Assembly (NCBI GenBank): GCA_021794255.1
Contig: JAJYRF010000057.1
Span: 1 to 33,660 of the forward strand
Length of the DNA stretch: 33,660 bases
From: a bacterium
Lineage (GTDB): Bacteria; SZUA-79; Acidulodesulfobacterales; Acidulodesulfobacteraceae
Direction: 5' to 3'
Shown here: positions 1-8,253 of the stretch, in pieces
Position numbering within the stretch: the first letter of the stretch is position 1
How the letters are laid out: each line of letters begins with the position of its first letter
Position numbers and translations under genes: made by a program
The notes under the pieces: model-generated
Told to the model about the DNA's origin: nothing
The model's input: the letters and a program-made list of their open reading frames with translations, nothing else
Databases searched by the model: none

Positions 1-240
1 TATCCGACCGTTCTTTTGTCAAGTTAAAGTATTCGGTATGTTTAAATATGCCAGATGACATGATTGGATTATTACAATAAGTATGAATATTTTGTTATGT
101 TTATTATATAACAATAAAATAAGTTAATCAAATCCATTAACCATAAAACGGGGATTATTAATTTTAACGTCTAAATAATTTACTATTTTTATCGGCATTA
201 TAATTTTTTATTTATTTTATCAAATTTAATTAACAATTTT
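1..240. other. Left edge, no supported gene
   Basis: No gene can be supported here. Two short open stretches touch the window edge. One is a minus-strand frame starting with ATG at 61 and running off the left end, about 20 codons with no ribosome binding site. The other is a plus-strand frame ending in TAA at 78-80. Either could be the end of a real neighbour, but there is too little sequence to judge. The rest is AT-rich and featureless. Confidence 0.3.
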
Positions 241-260
241 TGTTAATGGGTGACAATTTT

Positions 261-499
261 CAAAGGAATAAATAAATCTGTTCCCTTTGTTTTGTTTTGC
301 TTATTGCTTTTATTGCTTTTTTATTGCTTATAGTTAACCTCTATTTTAAAAATCGTTAAAAACAAAAACCCCCGACTGTGTTTGACATAGTCGGGGGGTG
401 ATGAAATAAATAAATTTGACACCTTTGTTCCTTTTAAAACCACCGACTACATCTGCAATGCAGTCGGGAGTGAAAGAATAAATAAATCTGTCCCCTTTG
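261..499. repeat. REP-like hairpin and repeat cluster
   Basis: A short phrase of the form GAATAAATAAATCTGTYCC followed by CTTTG occurs three times, at 266-289, 403-427 (diverged) and 476-499. Two related hairpins precede the second and third copies: 369-380 pairs with 386-397 (12 bp, one G-T pair, 5-nt loop), and 443-451 pairs with 459-467 (9 bp, one mismatch, 7-nt loop). Both stems share the CCGACT/AGTCGG core, and hairpin-plus-phrase repeats with a period near 74 bp. The arrangement looks like REP/BIME-type elements or debris of a REP-associated transposase. It also lies just downstream of the minus-strand helicase and could end its transcript. Confidence 0.5.
369..397. terminator. GC-rich hairpin downstream of helicase
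   Basis: A 12-bp stem (five C/G pairs at the base, one G-T) with a 5-nt loop. Read on the minus strand, as the helicase is, the A-run at 364-368 becomes a run of five T directly after the stem, which is the layout of an intrinsic terminator. It sits about 180 bp beyond the helicase stop. A second related hairpin at 443-467 lies between, so a REP role is equally possible. Confidence 0.4.
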
Positions 500-575
500 A
501 TTTTTCCTTTGATTTTTGCCATTTGATTTTTGATTGCATTATACCTTATAATTAATCATGTAGATGTAGATGCTG

Positions 576-2054
576 CTACTCAACAGGCGGTTTTTTTTTG
601 CGATGGACGTGGTTTACAGGCTGTGTGCCACTGCGCGCTTGATGGTCACGCTGTTTCGGATTGAACGGCTGATTATTGCGACTGCCTGCATCTGCGGTAC
701 GCGGCGTCGCATTAGTTTTTTGTTGTACGCGCCGCTGTTGGCGCGGCTGCGATTGGCGCGTGGATTCAGCGGGAAGATTGGTCGGCGGCACAAAGCTGTC
801 AAACGCTACTTTTGGAATCTCATGTTTAATAAATCGCTCAATGTCTTTGAGATACTGAAATTCTTCTTTATCTACAAGTGAAATTGCCATGCCGCTGCTG
901 CCTGCACGTCCTGTACGCCCAATGCGATGCACGTAATCTTCCGCCACATTCGGCAATTCAAAATTAACAACATGCGGCAGTTGAGATATATCTAATCCGC
1001 GCGAAACTACGTCGGTGGCAACCAGCACCGGAAATAATCCATTCTTAAATTGTGCCAAAGCTTTGGTACGTGCTGGTTGACTCTTGTTGCCGTGTATGGC
1101 GGCGGATGGGATGCCGTCTGCGATCAGCTTTTCAGTCAGCCGATTAGCGCCATGTTTAGTGCGGGTGAACACCAGCACCTGCTTCCAATTATAATGCTTT
1201 ATCAAATGCGAGAGCAAGTGGCTCTTAAGGCGCTGCTGCACTAAATGAACGCTTTGCTCTACTAGCTCAGACGTTGTGTTGCGGCACGCCACTTTGACAA
1301 AAACAGGTTTATGAAGCAGACCATGAGAAAGAGTTTTAATTTCGTCTGGAAAGGTCGCCGATAATAATAAGTTCTGACGCTGTTTCGGCAGCATCGCAAT
1401 TATTTTTTTGATGTCGGGAATAAAACCCATGTCAAGCATGCGGTCTGCTTCGTCCATCACCAGAATTTCAACACCTGAAATATCCATAGCCCTCCGTCCG
1501 ACAAGATCTAACAGCCGCCCCGGCGTGGCTACTATTATGTCCACATGCCTGCGCAATGCCTTCATCTGAGAATCAATACTTACGCCACCGAACACCACCG
1601 TGGATTTCAGTGAAAGATATTTGCCGTAAGTCCTCACCGACTCTTCTACCTGAGCGGCTAATTCGCGCGTCGGCGTGAGAATCAAACAGCGCGGATGACC
1701 TGAGCGAGAATTAGAGGCTGGTTGTTTTTCGGTTAGGCGATGCAATATCGGAAGCGTGAAAGCGGCGGTCTTGCCTGTACCTGTTTGCGCAACAGCCAGC
1801 AAATCGCAGCCCGACAGTACCAGCGGAATTGCTTGCGCTTGAACCGGCGTCGGAATGGTGTAACCTGCATCAATAATGGCTCGCATTAAAGGTTGTGCTA
1901 GATTTAAGCCGGCGAAAGTAATTTTATTATTAGATTCATTATTAGAATTAGACAAAGTAAATTCTTCTTTAGGCAAAACAAATTCCTCTTTGACTGCTTT
2001 AAATCCCGCTCTTTCTTTAAATTTTGAGTCGTAATTTTTTCTGTTCTTAAACAT
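576..2054 (-). CDS. rhlE: DEAD-box ATP-dependent RNA helicase, RhlE type
   Basis: ATP-dependent RNA helicase of the RhlE group, expected to remodel structured RNA in ribosome assembly or mRNA decay. Visible motifs in order: Q motif near [14 protein letters not shown], Walker [19 protein letters not shown] box in [16 protein letters not shown], then the C-terminal helicase motifs ending in [10 protein letters not shown]. The last ~70 residues are a basic, Gln/Arg-rich tail ending HRKKKPPVE, typical of RhlE. At 492 residues it has normal length. The ATG at 2054 is preceded by GGAGG at 2067-2071, a longish 12-nt spacing. Base composition is clearly higher in GC than any other gene here, except the AT-rich first ~40 codons, which suggests horizontal acquisition, probably from a proteobacterium. 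Confidence 0.93.
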   Translation of the reverse strand: MFKNRKNYDSKFKERAGFKAVKEEFVLPKEEFTLSNSNNESNNKITFAGLNLAQPLMRAIIDAGYTIPTPVQAQAIPLVLSGCDLLAVAQTGTGKTAAFTLPILHRLTEKQPASNSRSGHPRCLILTPTRELAAQVEESVRTYGKYLSLKSTVVFGGVSIDSQMKALRRHVDIIVATPGRLLDLVGRRAMDISGVEILVMDEADRMLDMGFIPDIKKIIAMLPKQRQNLLLSATFPDEIKTLSHGLLHKPVFVKVACRNTTSELVEQSVHLVQQRLKSHLLSHLIKHYNWKQVLVFTRTKHGANRLTEKLIADGIPSAAIHGNKSQPARTKALAQFKNGLFPVLVATDVVSRGLDISQLPHVVNFELPNVAEDYVHRIGRTGRAGSSGMAISLVDKEEFQYLKDIERFIKHEIPKVAFDSFVPPTNLPAESTRQSQPRQQRRVQQKTNATPRTADAGSRNNQPFNPKQRDHQARSGTQPVNHVHRKKKPPVE

Positions 2055-2108
2055 TTTTATACTATGCCTCCATTACAGTTTTAACAGATAACTATACATC
2101 TTAACACA

Positions 2109-2160
2109 ACGTATAATTATCGGGGAGTGTTATAATTGTATAATACGTCCCGTTTGTCAA
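2109..2160 (-). promoter_or_regulatory. Putative promoter and dyad upstream of helicase
   Basis: On the minus strand a perfect TTGACA lies at 2160-2155, followed by an AT-rich stretch with several TATAAT-like hexamers around 2145-2129. A dyad made of ACGTATAATTAT-type arms (2109-2120 against roughly 2132-2147) overlaps this region. It is consistent with a sigma-70-type promoter with a possible operator for the helicase. The -10 choice is ambiguous. Confidence 0.35.
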
Positions 2161-2200
2161 TACAATTTTATAATTTATATACAACTTTAGTTAGACTACT

Positions 2201-2368
2201 ATAACATAATAATAGTTTAACTCTATTCTTAATTTTGTTATTATAACATAATAATAGTTTAACTATATTCTTAATTTTGTTATTATAACATAATAATAGT
2301 TTAACTCTATTCTTAATTTTGTTATTATAACATAATAATAGTTTAACTCTATTCTTAATTTTGTTATT
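2201..2368. repeat. Minisatellite, 42 bp x 4
   Basis: Four head-to-tail copies of a 42-bp unit starting ATAACATAATAATAG at 2201, 2243, 2285 and 2327, with a single C/A difference in the second copy. There are no spacers, so this is not a CRISPR. It lies in the gap between the divergent helicase and the thiamine-binding gene. The rest of that gap (2369-2588) is extremely AT-rich with no clear signal. Confidence 0.95.
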
Positions 2369-2588
2369 AATATTAAAATATATTGTAATAAAAATTTAAA
2401 TTAAAAAATTATTCTTATGATTAGGCAATTTTAAATTGAAACATTTAATAAAAAATAATAAAAAATTAATTTTATTGAAATTGCAGAATTATTTTTATTT
2501 ATTTTTTAATTCAATTAAATAATAAATTATTAAAAAATTTACTATTTAATTGAATTAAAATCCAAAGTTTAATATAATATAATTTATT

Positions 2589-2885
2589 ATGAGCTATATA
2601 TTGTCTATCAGCATATTTCCTGTGGATAAAGGGGATTCTTTAAGTAGGTATGTTTCTAAAGTTTCTATGATAATTGACAAGTCTGGTCTTGAATACGTTA
2701 TAACTCCGATGGCTACAATGATAGAAAGCGAAAATATAGACGATCTTTTCAATATTATAAAGATGGGTATAGAAGCCCTTAAGGAAGATTCAAACCGAAT
2801 ATATGCTAATATGGCTATAGACTACAGAAAATCAGGACTAGGAAGACTTAAGCAAAAGGTAGAATCTTTAAAATCAAAGATTTAA
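2589..2885 (+). CDS. MTH1187-family thiamine-binding protein
   Basis: Small cytoplasmic protein of the MTH1187/YkoF-like (UPF0045) family, whose members have a ferredoxin-like fold and bind thiamine or related ligands as oligomers. The 98-residue length is typical. It begins with the family pattern of a beta strand (SYILSISIFPVD) followed by a Ser-rich helix start, then YVITPMATMIES, close to the family's conserved Y-x-L-xP-MGT-xxE segment. It stands alone, about 530 bp from the helicase and 300 bp from the next gene. No clear Shine-Dalgarno is visible before the ATG. The precise cellular role of this family is poorly defined. Confidence 0.8.
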   Translation: MSYILSISIFPVDKGDSLSRYVSKVSMIIDKSGLEYVITPMATMIESENIDDLFNIIKMGIEALKEDSNRIYANMAIDYRKSGLGRLKQKVESLKSKI

Positions 2886-2933
2886 AATAGCTAAAAAGCA
2901 GCTTTGAAAAAAAAGTTTTCAATATTTTGCGTC

Positions 2934-2960
2934 AATATTAATTAATCTTTAATTAATATT
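2934..2960. terminator. AT-only inverted repeat after thiamine-binding gene
   Basis: A perfect 12-bp inverted repeat (2934-2945 against 2949-2960) with a 3-nt loop, 49 bp after the stop of the upstream gene and followed by an A-run. The stem is entirely A/T, so it would be a weak terminator. The rest of 2886-3183 shows nothing else I can name. Confidence 0.3.
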
Positions 2961-3183
2961 AAAACATATTTTTACGGCATTATAACCATAAGTGTCATAT
3001 AGCAACGACATCTTGAAACCTGCCTATAATTTGCCGACTACACTCACTCGTAAGTGGATAAAAATCAATTTTATATTTTATATATGTATAATAGCGTATA
3101 AAATATTATGAGCGAATATCACTTGCTAAAATCTAATTAAAAAATGTTTTTGGAATAATTTGATAAGATAAAATAACTATATT

Positions 3184-3621
3184 ATGTTAAATTACTTTAT
3201 TTTAATATTTATGAATATTAATCCGTTTTTTGGCGGCAGGTTGTTAGCTGTTTCTTATATAACTCTTGCAAACTTAAATCCTGTATTATCTATTCTGGTT
3301 ATAATAATTTCCGATATTACTATATGTACTTTAGGTTTTTATTTTGCCCAATATTTAAGAAAATTTAATTTTATCAATAAGAGATTGAATAAAATTAATC
3401 ATAATGGTAAGTGGATAGAACATGGCGCTTATATCGGTTTTTTTGTAGGACAATTATTTATCGGCACTTTCTTTGTTTCTTTGATTTTAGGATTATTACA
3501 AAATAGAAAAAATGATATTTTATATTTTTATGTGCCCTTAATAACAAGTATTATTTTTTATACTATTATTTACTATTCTTTGAGTGTTCACGGTATAAAT
3601 TTAATGAAAGACTGGCTGTAA
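3184..3621 (+). CDS. Small multi-spanning membrane protein
   Basis: Predicted integral membrane protein of 145 residues. Hydrophobic segments are visible at about residues 1-27, 33-54, 79-106 and 113-133, separated by a basic cytoplasmic-looking loop (KFNFINKRLNKINHNGKW). The layout resembles the small multidrug export (COG2426) or DedA-like proteins, which have two hairpin halves and a Gly-rich turn (here GAYIGFFVGQLFIGTF), but I do not see a diagnostic motif. An alternative start is the Met at residue 10. There is no visible operon partner. Function is unknown. Confidence 0.6.
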   Translation: MLNYFILIFMNINPFFGGRLLAVSYITLANLNPVLSILVIIISDITICTLGFYFAQYLRKFNFINKRLNKINHNGKWIEHGAYIGFFVGQLFIGTFFVSLILGLLQNRKNDILYFYVPLITSIIFYTIIYYSLSVHGINLMKDWL

Positions 3622-3760
3622 TCACAATAAACCTTCATATTTTTATTAAAGTTTTAATTAAAATTTAGTTTAAATACAGCACATATATATCTCTATATCT
3701 TTTATATTATCCGCGTTTATTTGTAAATTCCGTAAAAAATAATTGAGCTGATAATAATAA

Positions 3761-5212
3761 TCAACCTGCATAAGATTTGTATAAAATTTCTAAAGGGTGC
3801 ATTACCTTTTTCCCCGTCCCCATTTCTATCTGATCGGAAGCCAATGGACAATCGGATACATAATAATCGGCATTAGTTGAATTTATATCTTCAAACAAAC
3901 TGTTACCGACATTAACGGCATAATCAAAAGTTTTTTTCTTCACTCCAAATGTGCCGTCGTGTCCGGAACATTTATCTATAACTGTTATCTCTGTTTGAGG
4001 AATAAGCTTTAAAAGCGATAATGCTTTATATCCTACGTTTAAAGATTTTAAATGGCAGGATATATGATATACAATCTTGCCCATAGGCTTTTTAAAATCT
4101 GTATTAAATTTTCCGTTTTCATATAAATGGAATAAATATTCATGCACATCATAAGTTTTATTTGCCACCGCAATAACATCATCATCATCAGGAAGCAAGA
4201 GAGGATATTCATGTTTTATCTGCATAGCGCATGTCGGCACGGGGACAATTATGTCATACCCTTCATCTGCATATCTTTTCAGGCTTTTCACATTAAATTT
4301 AGCTTTTTGAATGGAACTTTCAATATCGCCTATGTCATAATAAGGAATACCGCAACACTGCACATCGGGAAGCTCAATATTTATATCGTTTTTCTCCAAA
4401 ACTTTTATTAAAGCTATGCCTCTATCCAAAAAATTATAGTTAATCATACAGGTATAAAAAAGAACTACCTTGTCGCTATTACTTATATTATTATTGTTAT
4501 TATTGTTTGTATTAATGCTATTATTACTTTTATCATTATTGATTTTTAGATTTATTTCATTATTTATTTTATTATCAATTTTATCATAACTGCTATTAAC
4601 AGTTTTTAGCGGATTAGAGTTAGAAACATAGTCAGAGCTCAATGAACTTGATGTTTTTTTATAATTATCGTAAAACCATTTTTCAAAAGTAACCTTGTTA
4701 AATGAAGGAACTTTTGCCCTTTTGTCAATCCCCATTAGAGGTTCTAAAAGTGAGCGGAAAAGCGGAAAATTATTAAATTTATTAATCACGACCGATAACG
4801 GAACAGACCTTTTGCCCATTTTATCTGTATTAAGAAGTAATCTGTCTTGAATTTTAGCCCCTTCTTTTTTAAATCTGAAAACTTTATATCTTAAAGCTAA
4901 ATGAGGAAAATCCAACCGCCATTCATGCGGAGGGGTAAAAGGACACTTAAAATAGCACTGCTTGCAATAAAAACATAAATCAAGCGGGTTAGTAAGCTCA
5001 CCATCGGTTAAGGCATTGACATCATTGTCTTTATTGTCGACCGCATTAAAAAAAGCCGGAAAAGATGGACAAAAACCTACACACATTCTGCAACTGATGC
5101 ATTTTGAATAAACTCTTCTAATTTCATTAAAAAGATCTTTTTCATCTAAAAAATTAAGATCTTTTATTTTAAACTCATAAATGCTTTTCGGGTCTAATTT
5201 TAGTTTAAACAT
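3761..5212 (-). CDS. HdrD/GlpC-like Fe-S oxidoreductase with CCG domains
   Basis: Soluble iron-sulfur protein that probably passes electrons between a quinone- or thiol-linked partner and rubrerythrin or a dehydrogenase. Two ferredoxin-type [4Fe-4S] motifs are visible: Cys38-41-44-48 and Cys80-83-86-90. The latter is followed by TPPHEWRLDFPHL, characteristic of the GlpC/HdrD-like group found beside rubrerythrins. The C-terminal half has the cysteine-rich (CCG) heterodisulfide-reductase modules: CCGIPYYDIGD, HISCHLKSLN and CSGHDGTFG. The two halves are joined by an Asn-rich low-complexity linker (about residues 195-250) not expected in the family. The start is supported by AGAGGA upstream. It lies downstream of rubrerythrin on the same strand with a 214-bp gap of repeats. 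Confidence 0.85.
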   Translation of the reverse strand: MFKLKLDPKSIYEFKIKDLNFLDEKDLFNEIRRVYSKCISCRMCVGFCPSFPAFFNAVDNKDNDVNALTDGELTNPLDLCFYCKQCYFKCPFTPPHEWRLDFPHLALRYKVFRFKKEGAKIQDRLLLNTDKMGKRSVPLSVVINKFNNFPLFRSLLEPLMGIDKRAKVPSFNKVTFEKWFYDNYKKTSSSLSSDYVSNSNPLKTVNSSYDKIDNKINNEINLKINNDKSNNSINTNNNNNNNISNSDKVVLFYTCMINYNFLDRGIALIKVLEKNDINIELPDVQCCGIPYYDIGDIESSIQKAKFNVKSLKRYADEGYDIIVPVPTCAMQIKHEYPLLLPDDDDVIAVANKTYDVHEYLFHLYENGKFNTDFKKPMGKIVYHISCHLKSLNVGYKALSLLKLIPQTEITVIDKCSGHDGTFGVKKKTFDYAVNVGNSLFEDINSTNADYYVSDCPLASDQIEMGTGKKVMHPLEILYKSYAG

Positions 5213-5280
5213 ATAATATAATCCTCTAAGTTAAATATACCATTCCGCTAACCCGCTATTAGTAACATCCTGCACACTCA

Positions 5281-5370
5281 AATATATATTATTTACATGT
5301 ATATTATTTAAATATATATTATTTACATGTATATTATTTAAATATATATTATTTAAATATATATTATTTA
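5281..5370. repeat. Minisatellite, 30 bp x 3
   Basis: Three tandem 30-bp units from 5281, each itself built of two related ~15-bp halves (ATATATATTATTTA and ATGTATATTATTTA types). The third unit has lost the CATG variant. It fills the gap between rubrerythrin and the Fe-S protein gene, so it would sit within any shared transcript. Confidence 0.85.
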
Positions 5371-5426
5371 CATATTTTACATATGATGAGGCTACTAAAG
5401 AATTATATTGCCAAAATAATTTAAGA

Positions 5427-5855
5427 TCATTTTAAGTTATCAAGCACTTTCTGAAATCTATCCGCATGTGATTTTTCTACCTTAACAAGTGTTTCAAGCC
5501 ATACAGCAATATCATCAAAACCTTCTTCTTTTGCAGTCTTGGCAAAACCGGGATACATTTCGGTATATTCATAAGTTTCACCTGCAACAGCCGATTCTAA
5601 CATTTCTTTTAAAGTGCTAATGGATTTGCCTGTTACAGGATCCCCGCCTTCATATTTCTTTAAATAATCAATATGACCGAATGCATGACCTGTTTCAGCC
5701 TCTGCCGTTTCTCTAAAATTATTGGCAACATCGGACTGTCCGTTAATATCGGCTTCTTTAGCAAAATATAAATATCTTCTGTTTGCTTGAGATTCACCGG
5801 CAAATGCAGTTTTTAAGTTTTCTAAAGTTTTTGTACCTTTTAATGATTTAGACAT
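5427..5855 (-). CDS. rbr: Rubrerythrin-type di-iron protein without rubredoxin domain
   Basis: Ferritin-like di-iron peroxidase of the rubrerythrin family, which reduces hydrogen peroxide in anaerobes. The four-helix domain carries the expected ligands: Glu21, Glu54 with His57 (EAETGH), Glu93 and Glu96 (GETYEYTEM), and Glu127 with His130 (EKSH). The protein ends at 142 residues, so the C-terminal rubredoxin domain of classical ~190-residue rubrerythrins is absent and electrons must come from a separate donor. The Fe-S protein just downstream on the same strand is a plausible candidate. A strong ribosome binding site (GGAGGCGG) lies just before the ATG. Confidence 0.92.
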   Translation of the reverse strand: MSKSLKGTKTLENLKTAFAGESQANRRYLYFAKEADINGQSDVANNFRETAEAETGHAFGHIDYLKKYEGGDPVTGKSISTLKEMLESAVAGETYEYTEMYPGFAKTAKEEGFDDIAVWLETLVKVEKSHADRFQKVLDNLK

Positions 5856-6013
5856 ATACCGCCTCCATTGAAATTAAATAAATTTAATTATTTTTAATTT
5901 AATTTAATAAGTTAACTTTATAAAATTTAACTTTATAAAATTCTTAATTTATTTTGCCGACTCTATTTATAAACATAATAAACATAATGACTTTAATGAC
6001 TTTAATGACTTTA

Positions 6014-6045
6014 ATTTCAAGATATAATATATTATATCTTGAAAT
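6014..6045. promoter_or_regulatory. Perfect 32-bp palindrome upstream of rubrerythrin
   Basis: A perfect palindrome without a loop, arms 6014-6029 and 6030-6045, beginning ATTTCAAGATATAATA. It lies about 160 bp upstream of the rubrerythrin start. It may be an operator for a dimeric regulator or a strong cruciform/terminator. It is not a canonical PerR box (even, not odd, symmetry). Confidence 0.4.
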
Positions 6046-6075
6046 ATTTTTAATTCAAGCAATAGAATTAAATTT

Positions 6076-6215
6076 CAAGACAAAGTAGCGAAGGGCCAAT
6101 GCCCAAGAAATGTCTCTTTCTGCTACGTCCGTAGAACAAACTATTATGATTAATAAACTACGATATATTTTTATATATGCGCATTTTTGCATGGGTTAAA
6201 TCTAATAAATCCTTT
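6076..6215. other. Imperfect inverted repeat and otherwise empty gap
   Basis: Around 6087-6126 the sequence reads GTAGCGAA ... CTGCTAC with an inner GGGC/GCCC pair, an imperfect hairpin more GC-rich than its surroundings. It may be a remnant of a mobile element, since a transposase remnant lies nearby. The rest of this stretch shows no gene or clear signal. Confidence 0.3.
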
Positions 6216-6256
6216 ATAATAAATAATATATAATAAATTATATATTATTTATTATA
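6215..6256. repeat. 16-bp perfect inverted repeat at end of transposase remnant
   Basis: Arms 6215-6230 and 6241-6256 are perfectly complementary, with a 10-nt loop, all A/T. The right arm overlaps the stop of the truncated transposase reading frame. It may mark the break point, or act as a weak terminator. Confidence 0.5.
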
Positions 6257-6359
6257 CTACGTATATTATACAAGAAATTCTTTTTTCTGTTATGTCCGTA
6301 ACGACCTTAAGTCTTTCAATCTCTTTAACGCTCATAATGACAATGTCCTTATGCCCCAT
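6252..6359 (-). pseudogene. Truncated transposase N-terminus (35 codons)
   Basis: A 35-codon frame preceded by a strong GGAGG (6365-6369) and starting at the ATG of 6359. It reads MGHKDIVIMSVKEIERLK then VVTDITEKRIS. The order 'D-I-I-M-S-x-K-E-x-x-R-L-x-V-I-x-x-x-x-E-K-R-I-S' matches the start of transposases/integrases whose next element is a helix-turn-helix (ISNCY-type, 'MS-K-E-L-R-L' starts). After RIS the family similarity stops and the frame ends in a poly-A/T palindrome. I infer a decayed insertion sequence whose remainder is gone. The start and ribosome binding site are still intact. Confidence 0.5.
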
Positions 6360-6596
6360 TATTACCTCCATTTAATTAATAAATAAAGGTAATATTATAA
6401 TTTTTAAGAGGACATTTCTACTTTGCTAATATAGGACATTATCATATTGCTGTAACAGCCGATTATATTATATTGAATTATATTATATTATATTGTATTA
6501 TTATAATATTGGCACTTGGGGAAAAATAGAAAATATAGAAAAAAATACTGCGAAAGACTAATATTAGTTCTATTAATAATAAATAAAGATAAACAT

Positions 6597-7241
6597 ATGA
6601 AAATAAGCAAAGAGATTACAATCTCTATAAACAATAAAAATATAAACGGAAACATGGAAATTCCGACTGCTGCCGAAGGAATTGTTTTATTTGCGCATGG
6701 AAGCGGAAGTAGTAGATTCAGTTCAAGAAATAGATACGTAGCAAAAATTCTGAATGAAAATAATCTCGGCACTCTTCTTTTTGACCTACTCACAGAAGAA
6801 GAAGAAAAGGTTGATATATATACTGCCGAATATCGTTTTAATATAAGGCTTCTCGCCGAAAGGCTAATTACCGTCACAGATCGGCTCCTTAAGGATAAGT
6901 CTATAAACGGTTTAAAGGTCGGTTATTTTGGGGCAAGCACCGGAGCTGCGGCAGCTTTAATAGCGGCGGCTAAAAAATCCGATATTATTTTTGCGGTAGT
7001 TTCAAGAGGCGGCCGTCCTGATCTCGCTATGGAGAGTTTACCTGAAGTTAAAGCACCGACTTTGTTAATAGTAGGAGGGGAAGACTTTCAGGTTATTGAA
7101 TTAAATAAAACTGCTTTAAGAATGATTAATGCAAAAAAGAAGCTTGAAATTATACCTGGAGCAACTCATCTGTTTGAGGAACAAGGAGCATTGGAAAAAG
7201 TTGCGGCACTTTCGGCAAAGTGGTTTATAGAAAACTTATAA
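6597..7241 (+). CDS. Alpha/beta hydrolase, dienelactone-hydrolase-like
   Basis: Cytoplasmic serine hydrolase of the alpha/beta fold. The full triad can be read: nucleophile Ser114 in GASTG, Asp163 in VGGEDFQVI, and His191 in PGATHLFEE. An oxyanion-type LFAHGSGSSR segment lies at residues 31-40. I start at the ATG of 6597 (214 residues), because the upstream 27 codons are low-complexity Lys/Arg/Leu and not part of the fold. It is followed 120 bp later by a phosphoribosyltransferase. The two families are often neighbours or fused in other bacteria, suggesting a shared but undefined role. Substrate unknown. Confidence 0.85.
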   Translation: MKISKEITISINNKNINGNMEIPTAAEGIVLFAHGSGSSRFSSRNRYVAKILNENNLGTLLFDLLTEEEEKVDIYTAEYRFNIRLLAERLITVTDRLLKDKSINGLKVGYFGASTGAAAALIAAAKKSDIIFAVVSRGGRPDLAMESLPEVKAPTLLIVGGEDFQVIELNKTALRMINAKKKLEIIPGATHLFEEQGALEKVAALSAKWFIENL

Positions 7242-7360
7242 TTATTGATTTTTAAATATTTTTTTAACTATTTTATTTCTATTTAAATTAAACTATTTAA
7301 ATTAAACTATTTTATTTATTCTTTATTTAATTAATTAATATTTGCGGGATTATTTTTATT

Positions 7361-7999
7361 ATGTTTTACGATAGAAAAGACGCAGGGAAGAAATTAGCGG
7401 CAGCTCTTAAAGAATACAAAGACAAAAATGCTTTAATTCTTGCTATACCGAAAGGAGGTATAGAAGTTGCTTTAGAAGTAGCAAAATATCTTAATGCCGA
7501 TTTTTCATTGGCTATTGTAAGAAAGCTTCCTTTTCCTGATGAACCAGAAGGCGGTTTCGGAGCAATTGCGGAAGACGGAAGTATGTATATAAATAGTGAA
7601 ACATCAAGGTATTTAGACGATGAAACAATCAAAATAATAGTAGATGAGCAGAAAAATGAAATTAAAAGAAGAATAAGCGTACTTAGAAATGGAAAACCTC
7701 TTCCTGAACTTAAAGATAGAACGGTGATTTTGATTGATGATGGAATTGCGGCGGGTTCTTCTATGAGAGCGGCAATTATGCTTCTTAGAAATAATGAAGC
7801 GAAAAAAATAGTCGTGGCTTCCCCTGTTGCAGGCGAAGAAATTGTTCTCAAGCTAAAAAAATTGGCGGATAAAATTGTAATACTTGAAACGCCGCAGTTC
7901 TTCAGAGCTGTTGCCCAAGTTTATCAAAATTGGTACGATGTTTCCGATAAGGAAGCTTTAGAATTAATTAAAAAATTCACAAATAAAGAAAATAATTAA
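7361..7999 (+). CDS. Phosphoribosyltransferase-family protein (copy 1)
   Basis: PRTase-fold protein of 212 residues. The PRPP-binding loop VILIDDGIAAGSSM lies at residues 122-135, and the first loop at IPKGGIEVA. The N-terminus MFYDRKDAGKKLAAAL matches the group of predicted phosphoribosyltransferases associated with dienelactone hydrolases. The substrate is not known and it may act as a nucleotide-binding regulator. It follows the alpha/beta hydrolase on the same strand and faces a second, diverged copy (8254-8913) convergently, so the pair probably arose by duplication or separate acquisition. Confidence 0.87.
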   Translation: MFYDRKDAGKKLAAALKEYKDKNALILAIPKGGIEVALEVAKYLNADFSLAIVRKLPFPDEPEGGFGAIAEDGSMYINSETSRYLDDETIKIIVDEQKNEIKRRISVLRNGKPLPELKDRTVILIDDGIAAGSSMRAAIMLLRNNEAKKIVVASPVAGEEIVLKLKKLADKIVILETPQFFRAVAQVYQNWYDVSDKEALELIKKFTNKENN

Positions 8000-8117
8000 G
8001 ATGTTTATAGATTATTAAAACTAAATAAGATAAAATAATAGAATAGAAGTAGGATAGAATGTCTGACATAGTTATAATCATAAGAAGTTTCATTGTTAAA
8101 TTATTACCGAAACAACT

Positions 8118-8215
8118 TCTGTGACTTGTTATACCTGCCCTTAATCATAGCGGGCTTTTACAAGCCGGGGGCTTTAGCCGTGTAGTCTATGACTGCTGTA
8201 TTAGCAGTATAAATT
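8118..8215. other. Structured GC-richer spacer between convergent genes
   Basis: Three hairpins can be drawn. GGCTT 8153-8157 pairs with AAGCC 8162-8166, or that same AAGCC pairs with GGCTT 8170-8174, so the two are mutually exclusive. ACTGCT 8192-8197 pairs with AGCAGT 8203-8208. The first is followed by few Ts, so it is not a classical terminator. The GGGGGCTTTAGCCGTG phrase is reminiscent of IS200/IS605 end hairpins, but no transposase is present. It may end both convergent phosphoribosyltransferase transcripts. Confidence 0.3.
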
Positions 8216-8253
8216 ATTATATGTTTTATAAATTGATATTTGCATAACGAAAT

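Noticed and set aside
570..881. Plus-strand ORFs antisense to the helicase C-terminus
   Set aside because: Shadows of a high-GC gene; no ribosome binding site and no family features.
2201..2368. Four 42-bp repeats as a CRISPR array
   Set aside because: Copies are directly adjacent with no unique spacers, and no cas genes are present.
6516..6596. 27-codon upstream extension of the alpha/beta hydrolase
   Set aside because: Low-complexity Lys/Arg/Leu sequence, no ribosome binding site, and the fold begins at the Met of 6597.
8118..8215. IS200/IS605 right end
   Set aside because: The GGCTTTAGCC hairpin phrase is suggestive, but no transposase, no TTAC-type target and no second end were seen.
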